From Nageia nagi (Eukaryota > Pinophyta): a stretch of DNA of 64,000 bases. This document shows positions 23,201 to 35,200 of this stretch, piece after piece. Location of the stretch: NCBI GenBank assembly GCA_050084985.1, contig JBITNC010000001.1, positions 160,952,001 to 161,016,000 of the forward strand, read 5' to 3'. The notes under the pieces are model-generated. The model did not search any database and was not told where the DNA came from. It worked only from the letters and a program-made list of their open reading frames with translations. The position numbers and the translations under genes were made by a program. Each line of letters opens with the position of its first letter. Positions within the stretch are counted from its first letter, which is position 1.

Positions 23201-26200
23201 GACAAGTCTCAAAAGTCTATTTAGCCCAACACATCACAAGTCCATAGTTCACCTACTCCAAAACGTTAGGATTCATCCTCCAAAAGCACAAGTTGTCCGT
23301 CAGCCTACCTTCAATCTCCCAATTTCATATAAGTCTTCTCTATATCTCCTCTTATAAATGCTACATAATCCTAGTTACTCAATCCTATACTACATTTAGC
23401 TTGACGTAATGTCCCCAATTTGTGTGTTACTCAATCCTATACTACATTTAGCTTGATGTAATGTTCCCAATTTGTGTGTTCCATTCATGTATGACACTCT
23501 CATGCTTGACTTAGTCATCATGGAGTAGGACGTCCCCCTTGGGGAATAGTTATGTGTGCTTTGGTGTATTTTGTGCCCAAGGAGGAGTTAGAAGACTTGG
23601 GGAGGATCGTCCAGCTATGAAGAGAAGGAGAGCTCCATTCTAAGCATTGTAATTTTTCCATTTGACCAATAGGAGTGGGGCATCCCTCTTCTAGGAATGT
23701 GTAGGCATAATTTATTGTATCTATACCTGATTTATGTAATTAGAAATCATTTTGTAATTGTTCTTGGGCATGGTATCTTTAGTTGGGATCTCTAGGATGG
23801 AATTTGTGATTCCAAGATCCAATTGTAAGCCCCAATATTGGTCGTCCATTTTTGCATGATTCTGAGGTGAGATCAAGATCTCAAAATGGGATGTTTAGCT
23901 ATAAAGTAAAGCAGCATACCACTTTTGGATCATCTTTGGCTATTGTCAATCATCTTCTTTGAAACTTGGTTGCAAAGTCAGTTTCTAGCCTCTTGTGCAC
24001 GAAAACCTACAAGAAAGTGGTTTAGGAGGACAAAAACCCTTCTAGATCCAAGGCTTAAAGACGAAAACCCTTAAGTCATTGTTCCAGTGGCTTTTCCGAG
24101 TTCAGATCCAGCAGTTGGGAGTTCCTTCAGTGGTGTGTCTAGCTTGTGGGGTTGTTGTGAGTCACTTCAGTAATCAGATTCAGGGGTTAGATGTGATGTA
24201 CCTTTCTAGGGTTTATCCAAATTAGCATTCAATTCAACACTTATCCACGAGTTAGGGCATCAATGAACATGCTTATTAATCATCCAAAACATGCGCTCAA
24301 ACTGAATTATAACAGCAGTATCCAAATCTGATATAAAGCGCTCATAACATGTGAACAATGATCAAAACTAGGGCACAAATCAGATCTGTTACATAACAGG
24401 AATATAGCTCCAAAAGGCTGGTGCAAGGTAAGATGGCTCCCAATGGCTAGCGCAAGCTCCCAAAGTAGCAAGAATGATGGTGCAAAACTTTAGAATGCTC
24501 CTCAAGGTTGGCGCAAGCTTTCCAAGTGTTGTAGAACCGTAGAAAAGCCACTCCTAGGCTAGGGAGTAGCCCTAAGCCCTAGAAGGTAGATAAGGGAAGC
24601 ATCCCTAAACTCTAAATGATCCTAGATCAAATGCACAAGATGATGTCTTTAAATGACTAAATGCCTTTCCTTTATAGCATTCCAAACTTGTCAATATGTT
24701 CTCTAAAGTTGGCCGACTCATCAAGGAGGAATAAATAATTATTTAATGTGCATTAAGTCTCCTTTTCTTGGCCGACTAGGTGAGGGGAGATTTATTATAT
24801 TAAATGGTCCTTTTTCTTTGGCAAATAAACACCAAATATGCCTTTTACTTGGGTGCATGCCATCTAGGCACAAATATGGCTTATTGAAGTACATAAAATG
24901 ACAAATTAAATATTCCTAAGCTAAGTGCTAGAGATCACAATGAATAGGTATGAGGGGAGACGTCTAGATGTCCCGAATTGGGGACATTACATTAGAGGCC
25001 CTAGCAATGGTGTCTTCAACAGTTTAAGGTGTTTGAGCATTGTTTCTGCCAGATCCAGTCTTTTAAGCAAAACGTGCAATCCTAGGAGCCAATATTTTGG
25101 TATTTATTGCTCATATTTGACTTTTGAAGTATTTTATTGTAATTTGGGTGCAATTAACAAATAGATTTGTAAATCCAATTTGCAATAATGTCTCCGGGAA
25201 GATCTGAAACAAACCTGTAATTCCGATCTGTAATAATATTAATCAGTTTGGCAGATTTAAGGCACAATTGTAATCTTGCATTTCTGCTATTTTCTTGCGA
25301 ATTTTGGTTCATCCTAGTTTGGAACATTACAATGGTATTAGAGTTGGTTTCCTACCAACCTATGAAGGTAGATTGATTTAGCCTAAATACTCATTGATAC
25401 TATCTGAGGAGAAAAAAGTCGAATCCTGACCTTGAGTTCCAACCAAAAGAGAGAATGGACCAAATGGGAGATATGCATGAGGAGAGAAAAAGGTATGAGG
25501 AAGGAGAGATGCATAAGGAGAGAGAGAGGTCAACCAGTCCTAAGACAAAGGCTGAATGGAAATTCGATACATTGCTTGAACTGTTGATGAAGTTGGTTAC
25601 CAAGCTTGACCAAGGAAGCCCTCAACTAGCCCCAAGAAAGAGTTGGGCTAGAGAAACACCTGTGCAGTCAAAAGTTCGTGGAGCTATCCCGAATCTGGAG
25701 GAGAGCCTAGCTAGGACATAGCAACTCTTTCACATATCCGAATCTACACAAAAACGAGATCCAAGGGAAGTGAGCCACTATTGCATAGATATGGATCTAC
25801 AAGAGATCTAGGAGGAGAGAGTTTCATTTAAAGCACACTTGTGTGTCCACTTCCTAAGCAACCACCACCCTTGCCTAGGTCATCCAAGCCTATGTTCCTT
25901 TCCAGGCAAGAGGTTGATCCAAATATTGTATCCCCTTTAGAACTAAACATCTTGTTCCAGGAATACCAAATGAATACATAAGATTTCAAGGCCGTCTTCA
26001 ACTTTTAGAGCTACCTTGAGATTTTGGGGAAGAAAGTTGGAGGAAGTTGTTTGCCAAGAGGTTTCCAGGGAGATAGGAGAGATTTGCAACAGAAGTTGAG
26101 TCGAATGCAAGTTCCATTGTATGATGGTAGTGACAAGACGAAAGTTAGGGCATGGCTGCAAAAATTGGAGACATACTTCACCCTAAGCCCTGTGATAGAA

Positions 26201-29200
26201 GAAGACGTAGTGCAATTTGCAACTCTACGTCTAGGAGTCGCATATGATTGGTGTCATCATGGCCTGATCACTCAAGTTGATCACTCAATGCCATAATTTT
26301 GTCCAAACTTCCAATGAGTTCAATCTATGGACTCTAGATCGTTTTGATCAAAAGGATGAGGACGAGTACTTTCAAGATCTAGCTTGTGTGAGGCAGAAAA
26401 GCATGGTGGACACCTACATTTCAAAGTTTCAGAGAATAGCAATGATGATGCCCAACATCTTGGAAAAGAGAGTGACGCTCCTGTTCATGGAAGGTTTACT
26501 TGAGCTATTGAGAGGCATTGAGAAGGTTTTTGCTCCCACCACATTACAAGATGTCATCAAGAGGCAATTGACATTGGAGCCTTCCATGATGAGACCCAGA
26601 TCATCCATTCCATCCAAATCTAGAACGTATAGGCCATTGCAGGAAAGTGCATTGAGAAGAGTTCGTCCCACTCTCAGAAGAGTTAGCCACCATCAGTTGC
26701 CAAGAAGATGGATGAGGCTACTAGGAATGATTTGAGGAGGAAAAAGTTGTGCTTGACTTGCAAGTATCTATGGGAGTTGTGTCATCATTGCCTTGGAAAA
26801 GGGCAGATCCACTATGTTGACGTGATTTTGAATGATGAAAAGTTGAATATGGAGCTAGATATGGAAGATCTAAAGCATCCAAATTTGGGATGGCCAGATC
26901 CTAGAGGGAGATGGCTAGATTTGGAACATCCATACCAAGGCACGAAGGACACAAGTGGTGGTACATTGGGTTCCGTAATTGGTACATCCAAGTACTTGAC
27001 CATCAAAGTGCGAGGACTAGCGGTTGGGGAGAATGTCATTGTACTAATTGATGGTGGGGCAACCCACAATATCATTGATGAGGGTTTTGTGGCAAAGAAG
27101 AAACTTTAAAGTGGCTAATGCTAATGGAGATGTCTCTCTTTGTGACAAGATAGTGAAACAGTTGGGAATCAGACTTGAAGATCATATTGTGAGGGATGAT
27201 TTCTATGTTTTTCCGATGGGCAGAACTTCCCACATGGTGCTTGGAGTACAATGGTTGTATTCCTTGGAAGATATTTACTCCACTTATCAAACATTGGAGA
27301 TGAGATTCAAATCTCAAGGACATGATAGCACTTTGAAGGGAATGAAGGATCATTACCCTCAACAAGTAACATCAAGCAGAATGGAGATAGGGTATTATGG
27401 CAGCAGAGTTTGTGAGAAGAATCTCATTTCAGATCTGATGAAGGACGAGAGAGATGAGGACCTCAACATGCAGCATGAGATATCATATTTTTGTGAGATT
27501 GGAGTGGTTTTTGATTAGGGACCTAGCAAGGAAGGAGACCTTTTGCAATTTCATGCATCCAGTCTCAAGCTTCCAAGAGGGTTGTCTAATTCTTGCGAAT
27601 CCTTGAAAGAATTTTGAGCATCAGATCGATGGCATTCAGCCTTGGAGAGGGTCATCCACCTTATAGGGCATTTTTTGTGCTATTTGGAGGTTTGGAGAAG
27701 CCATGAAGACACTACAAAAAAGGTATGACATAGATTCTAATTTTTGTATGCAATATGACAGCAGTTCTTCATTTTTAGGAAGTCTTGACATTCATGAGAA
27801 TGTTGGGAAGGAGTCACTAATGGCGTCTAGGGCTGCATTCCTGTTGATTATTGAGATTGCACTTTTGGTGATTTGTGAGGTTGCATTTCTGACAAATGTT
27901 GGGCTGAGTTTTTGACTGAGATGACTGAAAATTTCATGATAATTGGGATTGCAATAATGGTGAGGGTCATGACTGTAGTTGCTTCCTTTGGCTCACTTGG
28001 GGTGACAATTTGGATGACGTTTGGGACTGCACTTCTAGTGTTGTCTTCTTCCATATTTCTGACATCTTGGGTAGCAATTTTGAGGATGACTACTGCTGTG
28101 TCTATGAAGTTTCAGATTGCATTTTTGGTTAAGTTTACTGCTGTTTTACTGATGTCATTTTGGGCTGCACATTTCATGTCCTATGAGGATATGTTCTGCT
28201 TAAATATGGAGGCTGATACAGCAGTGACAATGATGACTGTTACAGCTGTATTTGTCAGATGATAAGGACTACTACAGCAGCGTTATCCATCATGATTGTA
28301 GCTGCATTTGTGGTGATGGTTGATACATCCATTCTGACACTTAGGGAAGTGTTTTTGAAGGCAATAACGCTGCAATATTGATAAGGTTGGCTGCATTACT
28401 GAAGAAGTCTTGGGCTGTACTTCTCATGATACATCTAATGGTGTTTAGGGCTGTATTGGAGACCATAGAGGCTGTGTTTTGTATCAGATCTATGTTCTTT
28501 ATGACTGCTGCATTTTGTTTGATGGAAGAAGCTACATTTATCACATTGCTTGGGAACACTTCATGATAACAAAGGTTTGGGTGACGTACCTTGAGCTGAG
28601 TTTGTTGGGTTGAGAAATACCCATATGCACATGCACGAATTAGTAGATTTTATGTATGCTTATTTGTAAGACATGAAAGATAACAATGATGTGATGAAGA
28701 TAGACTTTGGTGATTGGGTGTTGTATTCACATGTTGATGCATAGTTTCAGATTTTACTTGCAGCATGTTGGGATATCGATGTTGTCCTTGCACCAAAGAA
28801 TACTTGGAGGACGATATCTCAACATGTTGATGATGTAGAGCCATTGATGTTGATAATGCAATTGGAGAGGAACAAGACGTTGTTGTTGTTGAAGAAGTTG
28901 TACATCCTGATTGGAAATTGCTTGAGGACATGCAATTTTGGGTGGGGCGGACTTGTAATATCCCCAATTTGTGCATTCCATTCATGTATGACACTCTCAT
29001 GCTTGACTTAGTCAACATGGAGTGGGACATCCCCCTTGGCGAATAATTATGCATACTTTAGTGTATTTTGTAGTATTTAGGAATGATTTGGAATTTAGGA
29101 GTATTTTAAATAATAAATAAGGCATTTTAGTGATTTGTGGGGCCCAACGAGGAGTTAAAAGACTTGGGGAGGGTCATCCAGCAATGAAGAGGAGGAGTCC

Positions 29201-32200
29201 TCCATTCTAAGCATTGTAATTTTTCCATTTAACAACTAGAAGTGGGATGTCCCTCTTCTAGGAATGTGTAGGCATAATTTATTGTATCTAGACATGATTT
29301 ATGTAATTAGGAATCATTTTTGTGATTGTTCTTGGGCATGATGTCTTTAGTTGGGATCTCTAGGATGGAATTTGTGATTCCAAGATCCAATTGTGATCCC
29401 CAATATGGGACGTCCAATTTTGCATGATTCTAAGGTGAGATCCAAATCCCAAAATGGGATGTTTAGCAATAAAGGAGAAGAGCACACCACTTTTGGATCA
29501 TCTTTGGCCATTATCAATCATCTTCTTTGAGAATAGGTTGCAAAGTCAGTTTCTAGCCTCTTGTACATGAAAACCTGCAAGAGAGTGGTTTAGGAGGACA
29601 AAAACCTTTCTAGATCCAGGGCTTAAGGACAAAAACCCTTAAGTCATTGTTCCAGCAGCTTTTCCAAGTTCAGATCCAACAATTTGTAATGTCCCCATTT
29701 TCATGGTGTTTTCCCCATTTCGCCACTATAAAATGGGAACATTTAGTTAGGAGTTTTTTTTATTTAATTTTGGTAATTTAGTGGATATTTAGCCCTTTAT
29801 TTGTATGTTCCACTTGGAGATTAGTTAATTGCTCCAATTATGGGATGTTGGGCCTATTTTAGTGTGTTAGGTGTAATTTATAATTTAATTATGTCAATAA
29901 TGTTGTATTAATGATACCAAGGCAATTATTAATTGTAAATACAATATTAGTCACCTAATTTGGTACATTGCATATATTTAACCTTGATGATTTGGCATTA
30001 ATGGCCCTCTCTTGTAATAATTGCTCCCCTTTTGAGGTAGAGCATGAACCAAGGTGATTTCACCTATCTCCAGGCACCAAGAAGACATCACAGCTTGGAC
30101 ATGGCACACCTAGCAATGATTTGGCATCTCGAGGTACCATGGAAGACCCCAAGGCTCAATGTCACACTTAGAGGCTTAAAAGGTGATTTTGTGGATCCCA
30201 ATGCACATGGGAATCCACCTACATGAGGTGTTGCAATTAGGAGCCTTTAGATGTGACAATACCCATACCAAGACTCCCCATCTTGGATGTTGGCTAAGTG
30301 AGCACACGAATCACCCTTGGACACTGTTGGATCAACCCCAATGCTTGATTAGAAGATAAGCTACCTCTCCCTACTTAAGGACTCCTACAAGACAAACTCA
30401 TTCGACTATTATTATGATTTCTTACTCTTGGTTGAGTGTTGCTCTTCCAAGACTCCATTCTTCGGAGTGAGGTACCTATAGCAGGGTGCAGTACAGGACT
30501 TACGTGGGCACACACTTGAGGGTTGGTGCAACCCAAATTGATAGCTAGCTATCTTAGGGGAATTGGCATCACCCTCGGATTAATAGAACACTACTAGTGG
30601 ATCTCTGAGATTCCACCACAGTTGTTGGAGGAAGCCCTGGTGCAAGCCTTGCCACACTACGAATTTGAGCCCTGGAGCATTAGTCTTCGTCACCTATTGT
30701 TAGTGACATCTCCATGTTCCTATCAATAACAATTAGTTTGTTGGCTCATTAATTACTATATTTGCATGCTCTTCTATTGCATTGAATCTCTAGCATAATT
30801 TAGTGATTTTATGAGTATTTGGCATCACCATACTGGGCGTTGGGTTTGTGGATGATTATTCATTGTTTAAGTGTGATATTGCTCTCTATCTAGACGTTGG
30901 ACATAATTCATCTTTCAGGGTTTAATATTGCATAATTTCACTCCCTAGCCAAACGTTGGATATTTTATGTTTGTTTAAGGTGATCTTGCCATTTGGGGTG
31001 TGACGTCGGCTCTTGGGGAGCTCATTGCCCAAGATCTGCAGCTTAATGTGCAATGTCCCTCTCCTAGGGACATATTGGCTATTTTGCATCCTTGGTTTGT
31101 ACAAGTTTACAGTGAGCCTAAATAGGGCTCATCACACAGTTAAGATTCAACAATGTGTCTAGCCTGTGGGGTTGTTGTGAGTCAATTCAACGATCAGATC
31201 CGAGGGTTAGAGGCCCTAGCAGTGGTGCATCTAGCAATTTGAGGTGTTTGAGCATGTTTTGAGCATTGTTTCGTCCAAATCTAGTCTTTTAAGCCAAATG
31301 TCCAACTTGAGGGATCAATATTTTGCTATTTATTGTTCATGTTTCACTTTTGCAAAATTTTATTGTAATTTAGGTGCAAGTAACAAATAGATCTATAAAT
31401 CCGGATTGCAATAATCTCTTAAGGCATATATGAAATAAACTTGTAATTCCGATCTGCAATAATCTTTCTAGACAGGTTTGTAGAAAATCTATAAATCCAA
31501 ATTGCAATAATCAGTTTGGGCAGATTTAGCGTATAATTGTAATCTTCCATTTCTGCTATTTTCTTGCAAATTTTGGTTTGTCCTAGTTTGGGACATTACA
31601 GTCAACATTTTGGTGAACTCAACTCCTTGTTTTACACTTTATATTTTTTTGCCAAAACCCTAGGTTTTTGGATTTCAAATTTAGTTCATGTTTGTATCAA
31701 ACTCGATTTTCCTTAGTTTCTTCACCCTTGTTTGCACTACCTTTGGATCCTCTAAACCTGAAGGATCTAAAATTACTACCAAACTTAGGAGAGCAAAAAT
31801 ACCTAAAAAGGAAAACCTAAAATACAAATTCCAATCAACAATGAGGAAGATTATGATTTGCAATATGATAGAATAAACACAAAAAAGGATATTTTCAATT
31901 CAAATATGCATCTTCAGGTAGTACAGATATGAACTATGATGTTGACATAGAGGAGAATCAAAATCAAAAAAAGAATGACTATTCAAACAATAATGAAATA
32001 GAAAATCATGATATTTTTAAGTAGTGAAAGACCAATTCTAAAAAACGATGTTGCCCTTGAATACCATTTGATGCCCTCCTTAAAAAAGAAAGAAGAGAAA
32101 AAATCATGTAGTATATATTGGCTAATGAGGATTTCATTCATAACTTTTTCATATAACCTCGATTATAAGAAATTATCATTGACATATAGAGGGCTTGTAG

Positions 32201-35200
32201 CATCTTAGATCCACCTTCTTCACACTTTTGTAAAACCGAGTCAAGTAATTGTTTGAAAGACATTTTATTTTGAGATGACATCAGTTCAACATCAAATCTG
32301 ACAAAAAATTCACAATCACCATCTTAGGTTCCCCATACCACAACGCAAAGGTTTCTGGACCTTTAAATAAAAACACAAACGATATGGGGCCTCAATCTCG
32401 AATGTGGGCATTCTTGGACTTTTGTCCTAGAGCATGGGAATTTTGGACTCTTTATCCCAAAATGCTAATGTTTTGGCCTTTACACACAAAAATTGCAATT
32501 TTCTTCCCACCAACTAAGAAATTGACTTATGTCTCAGATCATTCCTTATCCTATTTCAACTCCCCTCCAACATTGCCAACACCATCTACCACATTAGACC
32601 AAGGAATGCCTATGTCATGGAATATTCCCAAAAATACTTCTCAAAGCCAATGCTTGAGACTTCAAGTAACAATGGAAACAAAAACAAGAGTAACATCAAA
32701 ACCATTAAGTCCAAGGATCAAAAAAATAAGCATGATGATGCATCACTTTTAGCTTTAAGGGCTTAAACCAACTAAAAGTAAAATTCAACAGAAACCATTA
32801 TGATTTTCATACGATGGAGAAAAGAAAAACCTTTATTCCAAAAATTATCTCCTAAAGAAAAACACAAAATTGAGAGTTCAAAAAGATACTGCAATGGCAA
32901 AAAGAAAATAAAACATTTTTTTTTGTTAAAACAAAGCAAGATATATAACTACCTTAGGAAAAGCCTAAGATGCAATCAATAGAGCAAATAGGCCAAACAA
33001 CTTGTCTAATGAAATTCAGTAAACACTGCAAGCATTGGGAATACTTAGAAACAAAGGCAATAGTCCACATCATATAATCTTGTACAAAAGCATAAGAAGA
33101 CCTCTATGTTCAAGAATTCAATCACTCACTTTGCCAAAAAGGATTTACCAAGTTTCACCACACATAATGGTACCAACGACCCTAGATAACATATACTCAA
33201 ATTCAAGAATTAAGCTATTGAATTCAACAAAAATGAAGATCTCACAACAAGGGCATTTTTCAAAAGCCTTACAGCGAATTCTCTCTCATATGGTATCAAG
33301 AATTACCAAATGACAACACTAAAAATTTTGACCATCTCATGGAAATGTTTTCCAAGAATTTAAATTGAACATGAAATGTGATACAACATTAGTAGATCTC
33401 TACAAGATCAAACTATTGGCATTCGTTTTCCAATCAAAACGATTCCACAAAACATAAAGAGGCAACTCAGTGTCATCAACAAAATATGGAAGCCCTTGTG
33501 GACAAAGAACACCAAGCCCAAATTTGTTGTAATGGAGCATGGATAGTATTCTTTCCCTCTTTTGTGGTGAAGAGGAAAAAATCATAATATAGCTACCCAA
33601 AATGGCAATATCCCAAGTATAACACTCTTGCTCGCATACCACAGCCCACACAATATGCACCATGCCTACTAGAAAAGTCACATTGTTCTTATCTAGATAG
33701 ATAACAAATGACAAGATAGCAAAAATGATCAAGAATATCCAAGGAAACCCCTTAGGAGGGTTATCACATGTAGTAGATAGTTAGAAACTACATTTCTTGT
33801 GGTTGTATCACCTCAACCTTGTCAATACCTCACAAGTTTTTACCCCTTTTCTTCTACTGAGAATATTTCAAGGTACACTAACCTACCATAGTTGGAGACA
33901 TGCATAGTTGGTATACATCTTCTAACATGACAATCATCTTTCTTCCAAGAAAGTGGAAAGTGTTGGTATCGAGATTCCACCTCTCTACTAGTGTTGTAAG
34001 TATGGCACAACCAAGAACAAAATGTGCCACCCATAGCATCGATACTAGCAAAACATTCCCTAAAGAATCAATCTCATCAACAGTTAGATCATAACCTTGC
34101 ACAACCTCAATGGAAATGCTCTACATACTCTATGAAATCATTGCTACCTGACATGCTTGCACAAAATCAACAAAAAATGAACAAGATCATCAAAAGAAAA
34201 CAACAAAATCAGGCATTCATTTGGGACATTTTGAGCTACTCAAACTCAAAACATGGGTGATCTAGGTATCACAACTCAAAATACGAGCATTTTGACTAAC
34301 ATGCTAGAATCACCTCGAGGTCACATATAGAATGTCTTGAAATAATACCTAGAGTAGGAGATTCGGTCAATCAAAATTCAGAAGCTGAAATTTTATCCTT
34401 ACTGACCCCCCATCAATTGATGACATGGGTTGAACACAACTTGCTTGGCTTGCTTGCTAGCTTGCTCTCAGTAACTTATTGATTCCATTTTATTGTTTAT
34501 TGTTTGATTGCTTCATTTGTAGAAAGGCATTGCAAAACATGGATCAAACAGGCCCCAACCCCTTATCGGGGGTGCCAAGGCAGCAGTGTTCCTAAGTCCC
34601 CCCTATATAGAGAGTAAAGCAATCCCGCTATTCCATTGAATGGTCGGTGGCTTTACAGCTCACTTAATAGAAGCATGTTTGGGGTGCCCTCTTTCTTTCT
34701 ATCTATTAGTTGGATGGAAAGCTATCTATTTGCTGGTTGCACGCTTCTTTTGCAGTAGATAACTTCTTTCTTGGGCAGGGCATCTCTCTCTATTGATTAT
34801 AGAAGGGCGGTTCAGCACCATTAGCAGCATAAGCAAAAGCCATCACCAAGATCACAAGACTCTTTGGAACAATTTCTCAAAAAATGCAAAAGAAAAAAAT
34901 CCAAAACAACAACATAATAAACCAAAACCCTAAAAGAAAATATGATAAATTCAAAACTCACGGAATAATCCCTTAGCAGCCCTCTAATCAAAGTGGCTTC
35001 CTCTCCAATCTAGCAAAGATTTTGCACCCAATATCAACAACTATGAATATTTCTTTCAAAATCTAATGAATATGTGATACAAGCATTCAAAAATTTACTC
35101 ACAAAATCAAAAAATCAGCAAAGTCAAGGTATGTAACAAAGCTCTCCTCTTTCTTTTCTCACCTCTTCCTCTCTGCAAATAGTTTTTAAACAAATGAATT

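Larger units (their letters stand above)
23457..31600 (+). mobile_element. Non-autonomous gag-protease LTR retrotransposon (plus strand)
   Basis: Complete layout: 5' LTR 23457-25331, primer site at 25333, gag, degenerate zinc knuckle, protease, 1.4 kb of non-coding repeats, polypurine tract GGGTGGGGCGGACT, 3' LTR 28954-31600. There is no RT, RNase H or integrase. Gag and protease are homologous to the outer element at 2859-15598, and the two also share the 3' non-coding words. Each LTR contains a later solo LTR. Frames are broken. Confidence 0.85.

Noticed and set aside
27912-28262. 116-codon hydrophobic frame that looks like a membrane protein
   Set aside because: Its Met/Val/Thr/Ala pattern follows from the GGGCTGCATTT repeat tract; the frame has no motif and lies in the non-coding module.
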